A stretch of 64,000 nucleotides of DNA from Vanessa cardui (lineage: Eukaryota; Arthropoda; Insecta; Lepidoptera; Nymphalidae). The stretch spans positions 2,784,197 through 2,848,196 of the forward strand of contig NC_061151.1 in NCBI RefSeq assembly GCF_905220365.1. The letters are read 5' to 3'. Below the pieces are notes generated by a model. The model did no database searches and was not told the DNA's origin. It saw nothing but the letters and a program-made list of their open reading frames with translations. This document shows, one piece after another, positions 17,680 to 28,889 of this stretch. Within the stretch, counting starts at the first letter, position 1, and every line of letters starts with the position of its first letter. Both the position numbers and the translations under genes were made by a program.

Positions 17680-17905
17680 AATACTTTATTCAAGTAGGCT
17701 TTTACAAGCACTTTTGTATCGTCATTTAATAATTATATTACGTGAAGCTATCACCGGCTTCTAATGTAGATTCTTTAGAATCAGCATGAAACTCAATAGT
17801 TACACTATTGCAACATTTAAAATAACAAATTCATGTTAGTTAAATACAATGTTATATGTATATAATATAACCCCCCTTCCCTGCATGGAAATCAAGTATT
17901 AGCTC
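17680..17905 (-). repeat. Family D copy
   Basis: Minus orientation: ACTTTATTCAAGTAGGCTTT, then a diverged hairpin (CACCGGCTTC), and TCATGTTAGTTAAATACAAT. Confidence 0.7.
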
Positions 17906-18030
17906 AACGCTTTATCATTTATATAATCTTGTATTGAATAATATGCTTTATTTACCAATGTATTTTTTTTACAAATTATTTGAATTGGTGAATCGACAAA
18001 GTTAAAGTTAAAATTATGCGCACAATAGTT

Positions 18031-18105
18031 AATTAATTAGCCGGATTCGAACCTTCTTCCTTTAATATTCACTCATTCTAACCACTGAACTATCACTTAA
18101 TTTTT
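18031..18105 (-). repeat. tRNA-like relic
   Basis: On the minus strand: ATAGTTCAGTGGTTAGAATG then AAGGTTCGAATCCGGCTAAT, A- and B-box-like. There is no convincing cloverleaf, so a decayed SINE head is likelier than a tRNA gene. Confidence 0.4.
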
Positions 18106-18339
18106 TAAGTCACGCATCGCATATCCGATTGAATGTAACTTAGTACAGTTTTTCTTGGTAAGTGATTTTTTTCTGACATAGTATTAATATTAAATTAGCG
18201 AGCGCGGGAATATAGGGTAGTTGAATAGATGTGCTGTTTTTATTCACGTCAACTCTATTTAATTCGTAACTCTATAACAGCAATAGTTTTGAAGTCAATG
18301 AGCTGTTTATATTTTTATAGTTCGCTTTTTTTTAATTTG

Positions 18340-18533
18340 ACAACATTGCATATATTACTGTGATACCAATGTAAGTAGCTAAAGCACTTGTGTTATGGAA
18401 AATCGGAAGTAACGACGGTACCACAAACACACTCAAGACAATATTGAACACTAATGAACTTTTTCTACATCGACTCGGCTGGAAATCGAACCCGGGACCT
18501 CGGATTGGGGTACCCATGAAAACCGGTGTACGT
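18340..18533 (-). mobile_element. SINE-B copy
   Basis: Minus strand: GTAAGTAGCTAAAGCACTTG, GGAAATCGAACCCGGGACCT, GTACCCATGAAAACCGGTGT. The extreme 5' head is lost. Confidence 0.8.
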
Positions 18534-18879
18534 AATATTGATGTTACTATTGGTGTCAATGTGCTGTTTAATTTCACGTCACCTCTATTTAGTTCGTAAC
18601 TCTATAGCCGCAATACTATTGTTTCGTACCAGGGAATCAATTCTAATAACTTACGATAGGTTCACGATTCTATTTCGATCGGACTTCAACTGTTTCTTAC
18701 AAAAATTTGTAGTTGCAATACAAGATATACTGAACCACTAATGTCCCTTGTATTATAGATACGGCATTTATTAATATTCGTTCTAATTACGATACCAATT
18801 TGTTAGAAGAATTAATACCCAAGTAGATACGCATATATGTATGCTCCCAATGTTAGTACTGCATGGCGATGGAACAAAT

Positions 18880-18965
18880 ATATGTGCAGCCTTTAAATTT
18901 CCCACTGCTGGGCTAAAACCTCCTTTTAGAGGAGTTCAGTTGCTCCAATGCGGGTTGGTGTACAC
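18880..18965 (-). mobile_element. SINE-A 3' fragment
   Basis: AAATTTCCCACTGCTGGGCT ... CCAATGCGGGTTGGTG. It abuts a family F fragment. Confidence 0.7.
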
Positions 18966-19093
18966 TAAACCTCGAATCACTGTATATATTAAAAAAAACT
19001 TCATCAAAATCCGTTGCTTAGTTTTAATATTTTAAGCATACATAGCATAGGGATATAGGGACAGAAAAAGCGACTTTGTTTTATACTTGTGTT
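18966..19093 (+). repeat. Family F 3' fragment
   Basis: CCTCGAATCACTGTATATAT, CATCAAAATCCGTTGCTTAG and GCGACTTTGTTTTATAC, the 3' portion of family F. Confidence 0.7.
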
Positions 19094-19107
19094 TTGTATA
19101 TAGTAAT

Positions 19108-19372
19108 CTACAACAACAACAGCCTGTAAATTTCCCACAGCTGGGTTAAGGCCTCCTCTCCATTTTAAGGAGAAGGTTCGAATCATATACCACCACGCTG
19201 TTCCAATGTCGGTTTGTGGAATACACATGTGGCAGAATTCCTTTGAAATTAGACACATGGAGATGAATTATAAAGACAAATTAAGCACATATGTTAGTGG
19301 TGTTTGACTGTGTTTGAACCTGAAATCATCGATTAAGATGCACGCGTTCTAACCACAGGGCCATCAGCTCTT
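19108..19372 (-). mobile_element. SINE-A copy
   Basis: CAACAACAACAGCCTGTAAA to ATGCACGCGTTCTAACCACA. A deletion removes the TTTCCTCACGATGTTTTCC block between ACACATGG and AGATGAATTATAAAG. Confidence 0.85.
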
Positions 19373-19374
19373 GT

Positions 19375-19712
19375 CTTCCAATATATATAGTAATATAAAA
19401 ATCCCATACGTCGAGAATCGTTTAAGAAACGAGCGTCCAAGCTATGCGTACCGCCGTGGAACCCTAAAAACGGCAACAATTAAAAACAATCGGGTCCGAT
19501 GAATTCTGTCACCGCAAAACGTATAATTGTGGGGCACGTCGCTTCGCGGAATAAATACCGAGTCTATACAAAGAGATTCCTCGTCGTTAGCAAACGGACG
19601 AGTTTTTGTCGTCGACTGTTTGTCGATAACGATTGAATTGCTATCTTAGAGATATCAGAATATGTGTGTGCGAAAATTTGCAAAGATATCACGTGATATG
19701 TTCTCTTGGTAG
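19375..19712. other. Single-copy CpG-rich block between SINEs
   Basis: About 330 bp with clearly more CpG than its neighbours: CCGCCGTGGAACCC, GGCACGTCGCTTCGCGGAAT, then AATAAATACCGAGTC, GCAAACGGACGAG and GTCGTCGACTG. It contains no repeat family and no long ORF. A promoter with a noncoding first exon is possible, perhaps for fj 25 kb downstream, but nothing in the sequence proves it. Confidence 0.3.
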
Positions 19713-19714
19713 GC

Positions 19715-20000
19715 AGCCAGCCTGTCAATTTCCCACTGCTTGCCTAAGGCCAGGCTGGATGCGAGTAGCCGGAGAAGGACCACAGTGGCGTGCAATTGGA
19801 GAGGCCTATGTCCAGCAGTGGACAAAAACGGGCTGATGATGTGGCCAAGGCCTCCTCTCCCTTTGAGGAGGTTTTGGAATATATTCAACCACGATGTTCC
19901 AATGCGGGTTTGTGGAATACACATGTGGCAGAATTTCTGTGGAATTAGACACATGCAGGTTTCTTCAAGATGTTTTCCTTTACCGACGAGCACGAGTTTA
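19715..20000 (-). mobile_element. SINE-A interrupted by a LINE tail
   Basis: The SINE-A minus strand is split at 19,752-19,846. The left part ends CTGCTTGCCTAAGGCC and the right part resumes CCAAGGCCTCCTCTCCCTTT. The A-box end is lost near 20,000. Confidence 0.8.
19752..19846 (+). mobile_element. RTE-type LINE 3' tail, 5'-truncated insertion
   Basis: Translates on the plus strand as PQWRAIGEAYVQQWTKTG followed by a stop and GATGATG. This matches the C-terminal end and tail that I know from lepidopteran RTE LINEs. It is flanked by AAGGCC at 19,746-19,751 and 19,847-19,852, consistent with a short target duplication. Only about 30 codons remain; it has no function. Confidence 0.75.
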
Positions 20001-20154
20001 TATTATAATTGATATTGTATCGTACTCAGTATCGTATAGTAGGTGATGAGTGAGCCAGTGTAATATGCACAAAGGACGTAGGGCGTTGAAAAATGGTTGA
20101 TATTTCTTACAGCGATGGGCAACGGCAACTAATAACCATTTTATAAAAAAAAAA

Positions 20155-20262
20155 TATTACACAATTTTATTCAAGAAAACTTCACAATGAAGTGTTTTTG
20201 AATCGTTGATATTTGAATACTACCACCGTTATTGAAAGCAACCTCTTTGTCTGAATGACAAA
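20155..20262 (-). repeat. Family D-like relic (second subtype)
   Basis: CACAATTTTATTCAAGAAAA, TTCACAATGAAGTGTTTTTG and CTACCACCGTTATTGAAAGC. Related to 22,175-22,350. Confidence 0.55.
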
Positions 20263-20264
20263 AT

Positions 20265-20440
20265 GAAAATCAAAATATATTCAAGTAGGCTTTTACAGGC
20301 ACTTTTGAATCGTCATTTAACAACTATAATAAGTGAAGCTACCACCGGTTCGGAGAGTAGATTCTATCGATCAAAACCGGCAACAAACTCAGCAGTTACT
20401 CTTTTTCAACATTGAAAAATACAGTCATGTTAAAACATGA
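20265..20440 (-). repeat. Family D copy
   Basis: CAAAATATATTCAAGTAGGC, GCTACCACCGGTTCGGAGAG and ACTCTTTTTCAACATTG. Minus orientation. Confidence 0.75.
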
Positions 20441-20618
20441 TTCTAAGTTCAAATCGAGACAAAAATTGATGAGCTTAATTAGTATTTATAATTAATTTCG
20501 TGAGGTAATCTGCATGCTGTGCACTGTGGTAGATGATAATCTGCCAAGCATAACCATCTACTCAAAAGGGATGTCGATATTGCCCAGCAGTGGGATAGCA
20601 ATTGCATGTTACTTTATA

Positions 20619-20867
20619 CATATACTAGTTTCCCTCCCCGCCTTCGCACGTGTGCAATACTGATACTAAATATACTACAGAATATGTTTATTTACGACAT
20701 CACATTACAAACTTCTAATATTATCAGTATTTCTTTACTATATTGTCCATGTATTATACACAAAAAACCTTCCTCTCGAATCACTCTATCTATTAAAAAA
20801 CACCGCATCAATATCATAGGCATATAGGGACACAGAAAGCTACTTCGTTTTATACCATGTAGTGACG
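20619..20867 (+). repeat. Family F, near full length
   Basis: Head CTAGTTTCCCTCCCCGCCTT, CGTGTGCAATACTGATACTA, TTTACGACATCACATTACAA, CTCTCGAATCACTCTATC and a CGTTTTATACCATG end. It lacks the TAAAGATCTAAGC segment. Confidence 0.8.
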
Positions 20868-21200
20868 TAAACTCGTATATAAGTTACTCTTTTTAAACAT
20901 TTGACAAATATACTGTTCCCCCCATCATCCCCGGATATGTTAACGTCCATTTCAGATCTCCAGTCGAGAAGATGAAAAAATAATAAAGAGATTGATTTAC
21001 GCGGAGCGCATTGTCGTGTTTTAGCAATAGGTAATTCGCTACACGTGTATTTCGAGACAACATCTAGTTATAAATTTATTTTTAACAATTTCCTCCAGCG
21101 TTGTAAGTTATATGTCTCTTCAGAACTCGTGTCACGGATAAGGTAAAGGTTCCAACGCAAAACCGAAGATATTATTACAAAGCGTGGAATTAACACCATT
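20868..21200. other. Intergenic, nothing recognised
   Basis: AT-rich, no feature seen apart from a short CCCCCCATCATCCCC run. Confidence 0.4.
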
Positions 21201-21412
21201 TGAATTCCACGCAGGATATATTAATTTAAATAATTGTATTAACTAATATGACTTTGTATTTTTTAAATGTTGAAAAAGAGTAAATACTGAGTTGAAATTC
21301 TTCTCACTAGAATCTACTTTCCAAACCCGTGGTAGCTTCACTTAATTGTTAATTGACGATTCATAAGTGTTTGTAAAAGCCCGCTTGAATAGTTTGATTT
21401 AGATTTTTTTGA
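21201..21412 (+). repeat. Family D copy
   Basis: ATTCCACGCAGGATATATTA, TGTTGAAAAAGAGTAAATAC, CCAAACCCGTGGTAGCTTCA and the TTTTTTGA end. The first stem strand (GCCGGTTCTTC) is partly deleted. Confidence 0.7.
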
Positions 21413-21434
21413 TTAATGATAAAACAATATATAT

Positions 21435-21580
21435 TAATATTATAAATTTGAAAGTAACTCGGTCTGTCGATCTTTCACGATCAAACCGCTGAAACGAGTT
21501 TGATGAAATTTGGTATGAAGCAAATCTGGATTCCAAGAGATATAGGCTACTTTTTTCCCTAACACATGACAACCGACTAC
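21435..21580 (-). repeat. Family G copy
   Basis: Minus orientation: ATTATAAATTTGAAAGTAAC, TTTCACGATCAAACCGCTGA, GATGAAATTTGGTATGAAGC, ACATGACAAC. Confidence 0.7.
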
Positions 21581-21692
21581 AAGTATAACATAATATAAAT
21601 AATGATACGTCACAGAATACGAAATATCCATGTTTATGTTTAACATGCTGTAATATATATATATACAGTAAGGCAATATAAATAAATAATGC

Positions 21693-21921
21693 TCTAGTAG
21701 TATGTACACCGGTTTTCATGGGTACGCCATTCCGAGGTCTTGGGTTCGATTTCCAGCCGAATCGATTTAGAAAAGTTCAGAAGTTTTCTATGTAGTCTTC
21801 GGTCTGGGTGTTTGTGGTGCCGTCGTTACTTCTGATTTTCCACAACACAAGTGCTTTAGCTATTTACATTTGGATCAGAGTAATGTATGTGATGTTGTTC
21901 AATATTTATTTATTTTTTATA
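21693..21921 (+). mobile_element. SINE-B copy, 5' truncated
   Basis: GTACACCGGTTTTCATGGGT, TTGGGTTCGATTTCCAGCC, TTTCCACAACACAAGTGC, GATGTTGTTCAATATTTATT. The frame 21,808-22,107 mostly reads through this SINE. Confidence 0.8.
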
Positions 21922-22174
21922 TTTAACGCGAGCTATACGGAGCTATATCCAATGGAGGTCAAGCCTAACAAAACTTATTTCGACCAATCAGGACAGCATG
22001 AAGACAAAATGGCTTTTATAGAGGCGAGGTCAAGTTACGTTGGGATTTATTTTGTAACTGTTGTTTTCATGCGACTATGTCTGCTCGGACTTTTATTTAT
22101 TTATTAACAATCTCAAACTTTTAATAGTCAAGTGCTTTAGAGACTGGGGAACTGCGAAGCTCACCTTACTCTAT

Positions 22175-22350
22175 CATCAAATCAAATCAATTTTATTCAA
22201 GTAAATTTCACAATGAAGCGTTTTTGAATCGTCAGTAATTAAATACTACCAACGTTTCGGAAAGCAGCTTCGCGCGAGAAGAAACGCACGAAACTCGCAT
22301 AGTTGCTCTTTTTTATATTCTTTTGTATAAACATTATATTAAACACAACA
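22175..22350 (-). repeat. Family D-like copy (second subtype)
   Basis: ATCAAATCAAATCAATTTTA tail complement, TTCACAATGAAGCGTTTTTG, CCAACGTTTCGGAAAGCAGC. A LINE-like 3' end with a TTTGA-type tail on the minus strand. Confidence 0.6.
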
Positions 22351-22685
22351 GCCGTTGATACAGCGATGCCTTAAAATTTCTCGCGAAATGATGATTTCTA
22401 GGTCTGACTCTCTCGTACAAATTCGATGCGAACAAAAATAATTCAGATGCTTGACTGTGCCTTCTGTGCTTTTGAAGGCTTTTGTTGATGTCATAACTGC
22501 GAATTGCCATACAGTTTTTTCATTCTGTAATTACAAACTAATTATATACTCGTTTATTACTGAACATAATTGTGGAAATCTATTAAAATTATCTTATATA
22601 TAACGAAAACTATGATAAAAGTAGGTAGGACAATTTCAAAAGAAGCTTATATAAAGTATATAGAATTATGTAATATGTAGAATGT
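22351..22685. other. Intergenic, nothing recognised
   Basis: AT-rich with a few CpG sites (TCTCTCGTACAAATTCGATGC); nothing identifiable. Confidence 0.35.
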
Positions 22686-22689
22686 ACGA

Positions 22690-22830
22690 TGGTAAGTGAT
22701 CACCATCGCTCGTTGAAATATTCACCATTAATTACAAAATTGAAATTGAAACACAACAATACTGAGTATTACTGTTAAGCGGTAAGAAATTTGAGTGGGT
22801 GGTACCTACCTAGATGACTTACTAATACTT
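22690..22830 (+). repeat. Family C relic
   Basis: GATGGTAAGTGATCACCATC, AACACAACAATACTGAGTAT, TGAGTGGGTGGTACCTACCT. The centre is deleted. Confidence 0.6.
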
Positions 22831-22857
22831 TATTTATATAAAACAACAATATCATTA

Positions 22858-23078
22858 CCATTACATAGTATAAAACAAAGTCGCTTACCGCTGTCTGTCC
22901 TTATGTAGGCTTAGATCTTTAAAACTACGCAAAGGATTTTGATGCAGTTTTTTTAATAGACAGAGTTATTCGAGAGGCAGATTTTTGTATATAATACATG
23001 GACAATATAGTAAATAAAAATAATCTATAGTATATTTAGTATCAGCATAGCACATGTAAGAAGCCGGCGCGTAGTACA
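22858..23078 (-). repeat. Family F copy
   Basis: ATAGTATAAAACAAAGTCGC, CGCTGTCTGTCCTTATG, ATACATGGACAATATAGTAA, AGCCGGCGCGTAGTA. Minus orientation. Confidence 0.75.
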
Positions 23079-23375
23079 TATTTGAACATATAAAAATAAA
23101 GTTTAATGTAACACCAACAGACAAGTTACTGTTTGTATATCTAGTTGAAATGAACTCCGGTTAAATTTGAACCGTAGCGTGGGTTGACCCTGATCTATTC
23201 AAGGCACCCTTATACAAAACGATTTGTCGTATTACACAGACGTACAGACTCTTTGTTTTCGTAGCGGATTCGATTCCGGCTTCGAAGGAATCTGTCTTAA
23301 CAACAGAATCGTTTATCTTTCCTCTTAAACCGACTTCTAAAAAAAGGAGGTTATCAGTTCGACATGTATGTATGT

Positions 23376-23652
23376 AAACAACAACAACTAAGGCCAACTC
23401 TCCCTTTGAGGAGAAGGTTTGGAACATATTCTACCACGCTGTTCCAATGCGGGCTGGCGGAGTACACATGTGTCAGGCATTCTATGAATATAGACACATG
23501 CACGTTACCTCACAATGTTTTGCTTCACCGAAGATCACGATGAGATGAATTATAAACACAAATTAAGCAGTTGAATATTCAGTGATACTTGCCTGGACTT
23601 GAACCCGCTATCATCGGTTGCACGCGTTCTGACCACCAGACTATGTTGCTCT
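23376..23652 (-). mobile_element. SINE-A copy
   Basis: ACAACAACAACTAAGGCCAA to CACGCGTTCTGACCACCAGA. The GGTTTCC... block reads GTTACCTCACAATGTTTTGC, so the copy is moderately diverged. Confidence 0.8.
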
Positions 23653-23947
23653 TATGTATGTATGTAACATTGTTGGAATTTAATTATATTTGAATCTAAT
23701 GATCCATTTAAGCTTCCAAGCATGTGTGCTTAATTTTGTTGTTTTGTTTGTATGTTTATCCACAAATTTCTCGAAAACTAAAAGTCGTATTGAGTTGATA
23801 ATTAATCTTAGTTAAGGTACACTTCAGCTTATGAAACAGTGTAAGTTTCATTAAAATCGGTGTAGTGCTTTCATACATATATTTTTGTTGTTTATTTTGT
23901 TGAATTCGTTTTAATATCTTATTGATTATTTATGTAATGAATAACTA

Positions 23948-24102
23948 TATATTGTCCATGTATTATACACAAAAACCTTCCTCTCGAATCACTTTATCTA
24001 TTAAAAAAACCGCATCAAAATCCGTTGCGTAATTCTAAAGATCTAAGCATACATAGTGACATACAGCAGTAAGCTTCTTTCTTTTATACTATGTAATGAT
24101 GA
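23948..24102 (+). repeat. Family F 3' part
   Basis: TATATTGTCCATGTATTATA to TTTTATACTATGTAATGATG. Confidence 0.75.
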
Positions 24103-24314
24103 TAAATTATAAATATGTTGTTAGTTGTTTAAACAATATATGTTATATTAAATAGAGTCGTCGTAGACCGGTTAAGGTGAATCGAAGTTTTATTTAGTAG
24201 ATATGATCGTCGGTCCTGTGGTATTCCAAAAATTTTCAACTGATACATCGTGTACGGTTTGCGTAAAAATGTATTATTTCAATCGAATTAAAAAGTAAAA
24301 ACAATATTTATTTA

Positions 24315-24487
24315 CATCATAATATTATAAATGTGAAAGTAAAACTGTCGTTCAAGACAAAATCGATGGACCGAATTTGATGAAATTCTGTGTGATCATG
24401 AACTTCGAGAACGGACATAGACTATATTTTGCCTGACACGTGACAACCATCACTCTTAAACAAGCGAAGCTGCGGGAGACTACTAGT
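24315..24487 (-). repeat. Family G copy
   Basis: ATAATATTATAAATGTGAAA, CGAATTTGATGAAATTCTGT, CCTGACACGTGACAACC, GCTGCGGGAGACTACTAGT. Confidence 0.7.
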
Positions 24488-24523
24488 TACATCATAAGTG
24501 CATTTTTTTATGTTATGCATGCA

Positions 24524-24801
24524 TTTTTTATGGTGAGCATACGGGCCACCTGATGGTAAGTGGTCACCATCACCCATAGACAATGACGCTGTAAGAAATA
24601 TTAACTATTCCTTATATCGTCAATGCGCCACCAATCTTGGGAACTAAGATGTTGTCCCTTGTGCCTGTAGTTACACTGGCTCACTCACCCTTCAAACCGG
24701 AATACAACAATACTGAGTACTGTTATTTGGCGGTAGAATAACTGATGAGTGGGTGGTACCTATCCAGACGGGCTCGCACAAAGCCCTACCACCAAGTAAA
24801 C
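24524..24801 (+). repeat. Family C, near full length
   Basis: TTTTTTATGGTGAGCATACG, GTGGTCACCATCACCCATAG, ACTGATGAGTGGGTGGTACC, CCACCAAGTAAAC. Confidence 0.85.
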
Positions 24802-24944
24802 AGCATACAAAAGAATATGTAAATAGTTACAGTAAAATTTATTTTTGTATAGCTTGACTACGATCTGAGACAGCTTATATAGAGTCTGTGATTTGCTCAA
24901 AAGATAACTTAAGTAAATACATAGCAATGTACCTCAATTTCTCT

Positions 24945-25090
24945 ACTTATATTACAAATGCGAGTGTCTGTCAGTTTGTTGCCTTTTCACGGTCAATGCT
25001 GAACCAAATTTGATGAATTTTGCTTTGAGTAAAGTACATAATCTCTTTTATTCTTAATATTTAAACGCGTGAAAAAGGTGAAAACTAGTT
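24945..25090 (-). repeat. Family G relic
   Basis: TATTACAAATGCGAGTGTCT, TTTTCACGGTCAATGCTGAA, AAATTTGATGAATTTTGC. Confidence 0.5.
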
Positions 25091-25660
25091 ATCTATATAT
25101 GTATATATATGAGTAACAGTAAACAGTTAGTATGTCTGTTCGTTCAATGATTTTAGTTTGGTAACTAAAGAGAAGTTTTAAAGTTACTAATAAAAAAAAG
25201 ACAACATAATAAAAAAAAATTGAAATAAAATGTAAATGATGTTTTTTAATAGAGAGTTTAGTATTGGTTTAAAACTTTACATATATACATATACTCTATA
25301 TATGATCAGAGGGAGTTCAAAGATTTCTTGTCTTTCTCAGTAGAATCTACATTCCTGACCAGTAGTATGCGAGGAATCATGTACTTGCAAAAACTACTTT
25401 TTTTTCCATTTCTGAAGAAAGCATAGTGTTAGTGTTTTTTTTTCTTGTAATTGAAATAAAGACATAGTATTTAAAAGTGGTATTTGATACCATGAATCAA
25501 GAAAGAAAAAGCTGTTTTTTTTTTAAGTAGAGTGAAATGGCAATAACCTTCCCTGTCTTTCTCTTTTTAAATGTCTCTTTTGTATGAGGTTTTATATATT
25601 AATAATGAAACTAATTGTTTGTTATGGCATTTTAATTAATTACTGTCTATTATTTAACAA
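25091..25660. other. Intergenic, AT-rich, nothing recognised
   Basis: Contains TA-rich runs (ATATATGTATATATATGAG) and A/T homopolymers. A D-like scrap (TTCTCAGTAGAATCTACATT) is near 25,335. Confidence 0.35.
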
Positions 25661-25830
25661 ATCATTACATAGTATTAAACAAAGTCGCTCACTGCTGTCT
25701 GTCCATATATATGCTTATACGTAAAAGTTTTCTTAATAGATTGAGTGATTCGAAAAACAAGAAACATTTTGTAATATATTTAGTATCAGCATTGCATACG
25801 TGTGAAACCGGGGCGCGTCGCTAGTAATAT
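25661..25830 (-). repeat. Family F copy with internal deletion
   Basis: TACATAGTATTAAACAAAGT, TTTAGTATCAGCATTGCATA and ACCGGGGCGCGTCGCTAGTA. The middle is missing. Confidence 0.7.
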
Positions 25831-27267
25831 AGAAAATAAATTCATTCCAACTGTGTGTTCTACGACACTTATTATTATTTTTTATTAGAATAATAAAAAA
25901 AATCAGTTAAATAATTAAGTTTTTAATATTTGTCACGCTGACGCTACTTAAATCGTCAGGGCATATCATTGATGTACTTTTTTTGTTTGGTTACCTGTGT
26001 TCTCTGCTTTTTTATTTTTGTAACCAAAGGCCCTAATGCGAGTATGGTCTTAACATTTAGGCTGCCAGCTATCTCAGGATCGTAGCTAATTTTTTTTTTT
26101 TAAATATATTTTTCCAAAACCGCTTCGGCATTTTTAATTTAAATTCTCGGTAAAGTTCGATTTTTGAAGTTTATTCCTCGAATAATTCTTTTCGGAGACA
26201 GATAATTAATATTATTTTTATGTTCCGATTTTAAATGTAATTTATGAAAAAAGTTTTTATAGCTATACGTATTCTTCATTCTTAAATAAAAAAAACAATG
26301 TACATTGTAACAACAAACTGTGTAAGACTATATACAAAACGGTCCGTGTTAAACAAAGTTATATTAACAGCAGTTTTAATCCTTATTACGATTTACATAA
26401 AGATTAGAGTTGCTTGTTTATTTCAACCACTTATGTTTGTTTATAAAAACGTCTTCGGTCCGAAACCTTACATATGTCGCCATGAAGTAATCTCCATTTT
26501 ATTTTAAACTGGAGTTTTATTAGTCTTGTTACATTTTTACATTAAAAAAAGGATGAATAAGACATTATTGGTTATCTATAATAATATAAACGCCGTAAAT
26601 GATTATCTGTCTGACAAATCACTGAACCGAATTTGATAAAATTTGTGACAAAAGAAGCTTAAACCCCAAGAAATCTAAAACCGAGTTTTAGGCCTAAAAG
26701 CGATTAAAAATAAGCAAAACCACAGGCACAAAAACACAGTAAAACTATATTCGAACTAAATCCTAAATGCAAAGGGAGTATATATCTTTATTTGTATGCT
26801 TCACATCTTACGAATTCAACCGATTAAGACATTTTGTTTTTGAAATAGACCTAGACCAATTAAACATATATTTGAGCACAAGAATCCTGCGCAACTAGAA
26901 AAGATTGTAAGTCAGTGACGTCATCTTAATTGAAATAATACAGGTATGCATTTAATCAGTAACTGTAGTTTAATTATAACAATCTTAACCTGACAAAAAT
27001 AAGATGGCGCTTAACGTAATCTGATAATTATGGATCTTGTTAAGTCGATGTTGTACATACCCTTTTAAATACAATGTTTGCTGATAAATCTAGTACATTT
27101 TCCATAACACAATGTCTAAATTATGACGTCAACTGGCATATTGATATGTTACGAGATCATTGTAATGATCGTCATTATACAAATTTTTAACTGTCGTTTA
27201 ATTATTATTAAGCTTCAGTTAAATTATGAAAATCACAAGTTATAAACTATTATTTTAAGTCATGTAA
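25831..27267. other. Long apparently single-copy intergenic stretch
   Basis: About 1.4 kb without the common families apart from a G-like scrap near 26,600 (AATCACTGAACCGAATTTG). Several T runs (26,090-26,105). A 69-codon frame at 26,298-26,507 has a hydrophobic middle but no recognisable family. A regulatory role is possible but unsupported. Confidence 0.35.
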
Positions 27268-27449
27268 GTAAGTTAACTGGCAAATTGGACAACTAGATGG
27301 TACGTAGTCACCATTGCTTAAGCTATAATGAAAAATATGAACTATTCCTTCAGTGTGCCGTCAACCATGTGTTCTAAGATGTTATGTCTTGTGCCTGTAC
27401 ACTGGCTCACTCACCCTTCAAACCGGAACACGACAATACTGAGTACTGG
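27268..27449 (+). repeat. Family C relic
   Basis: ACTAGATGGTACGTAGTCAC, ACTGGCTCACTCACCCTTCA, CCGGAACACGACAATACTGA. Strongly diverged 5' part. Confidence 0.6.
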
Positions 27450-27664
27450 ATCAAATATGCTCCGTTCAAAAATCGACAATTTACAATGTGTCTAGATTTA
27501 TTTTTTGATAAAATATCCCAAATGGATTTTACATCATTGGTTGAAAGCTTGATGAATCTATGATAAATACTCTAATTATGGATGTGGGAGAAGATATGAA
27601 CGTCAACGAAACTGTTAACGTAATTTTGGAAGTGCAAATAGTTAAGTAATAGATTTGTATTATA

Positions 27665-27948
27665 AATAGCTAGTGACCCTCTCCGGAGTCTCTCCTTCGC
27701 ATGGATGAAATACTAGTACTTAATAAACTACAGAATTTGTTTATTTACGACATCACATTAGAAACATCTAAAATTATATGTGATTCTTTACTTATTGTCC
27801 GTGTAATATATAGATACAAAACCTTCCTCTCAAATCATTCTATCTACTAAGAAAACCGCATCAAAATCCGTTGTGTATCTTTAAAGATTTAAGCATACAT
27901 AGGGATATAGGGTCAGATAAATTCACTTTGTTTTATACTATGTAATGA
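27665..27948 (+). repeat. Family F, near full length
   Basis: TTCGCATGGATGAAATACTA, TACGACATCACATTAGAAAC, CCGCATCAAAATCCGTTGTG, TTTTATACTATGTAATGAAG. Confidence 0.75.
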
Positions 27949-28107
27949 AGATAATATATTAATTAAGAACTGTGAGACTGTGTTTGCAATATAGCTGAAA
28001 ACACATGATATACGTGAATAGAAGGTTTGTCTCTTTGTTCCCAGACGAGCTTGCAAATCCTACCTAGAAAACATCCTTGCATAAAATTTGTGGACTTTAT
28101 TCCGACA

Positions 28108-28417
28108 ATACAACAACAACAACAACAACAGCCTGTAAATTCCCAGTGCTGGGCTAAAGGCCTCCTCTCCCTTTGAGGAGAAGGTTGGGAACATATTCCA
28201 CCACGCTGTTCCAATGCGATTTGGTGGAATGCATACGTGGCAGAATTTCTATGAAATTTGTTTCCGCAGGTTTCCTCACGATGTTTTCCTTCACCGCTGA
28301 GCACGAGATGAATTATAAAGGCAAATTAAGCACATGAATCAGCGGCGCTTGCCTGGGTTTGAACCCGCAATCATCGGTTAAGATGCACGCGTTCTAACCA
28401 CTGGGCCATCTCGACTC
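28108..28417 (-). mobile_element. SINE-A, full length
   Basis: ACAACAACAACAACAACAGC tail complement through GGTTGGGAACATATTCCACC to CTAACCACTGGGCCATCTCG. The 113-codon minus-strand frame (27,963-28,304) is translated SINE; its CCCCCCC run comes from the tail. Confidence 0.9.
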
Positions 28418-28622
28418 GACAATATTGAATACTATTTTTTTGCAACCTCATCGGTCTAGCTTGTATGGCTTCTGATCAAGAAGTACTAGGTTCTATTTTT
28501 ACATTTTTCCCGTACATTTCTCTCACCACAGACTCGCGTCCGACATCCGTTTATTTCTGAGTTCTTTTTTTAAATTTTATCTTTTATAGATCCGTTACGA
28601 TGTTGGGTATGGAATTAATTTT

Positions 28623-28813
28623 ATTTATATATACTAGCTGCTCCCGCGATTTCGTACGCGTTATAATTTAACAAATAAATTGTTGTAGCCTAAGTTACGT
28701 TAAGAGATTAGCTAAAATAAATAGATAAAAATTGTTATTTTGGTAAATGTACCGTGCATACATATATATTCTGTGAATACAGGGTTATTTTAATGTTACA
28801 AAAATAATACAAT
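28623..28813 (+). repeat. Family E copy with internal deletion
   Basis: CTAGCTGCTCCCGCGATTTC, then a deletion, then TTATTTTGGTAAATGTACCG and the ACAATT end. Confidence 0.7.
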
Positions 28814-28889
28814 TGAATATTGCCATTATCTGACGCGTGCCGTGAAAATTTCCGCGAAAAATTTTCACGTTGTTTTCTTTTTTTTAAAT

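Noticed and set aside
27963..28304. 113-codon minus-strand ORF as a gene
   Set aside because: It translates a SINE-A; its poly-Cys run is the TTG-type tail read in another frame. The same explanation covers 29,844-30,137 and 19,655-19,993.
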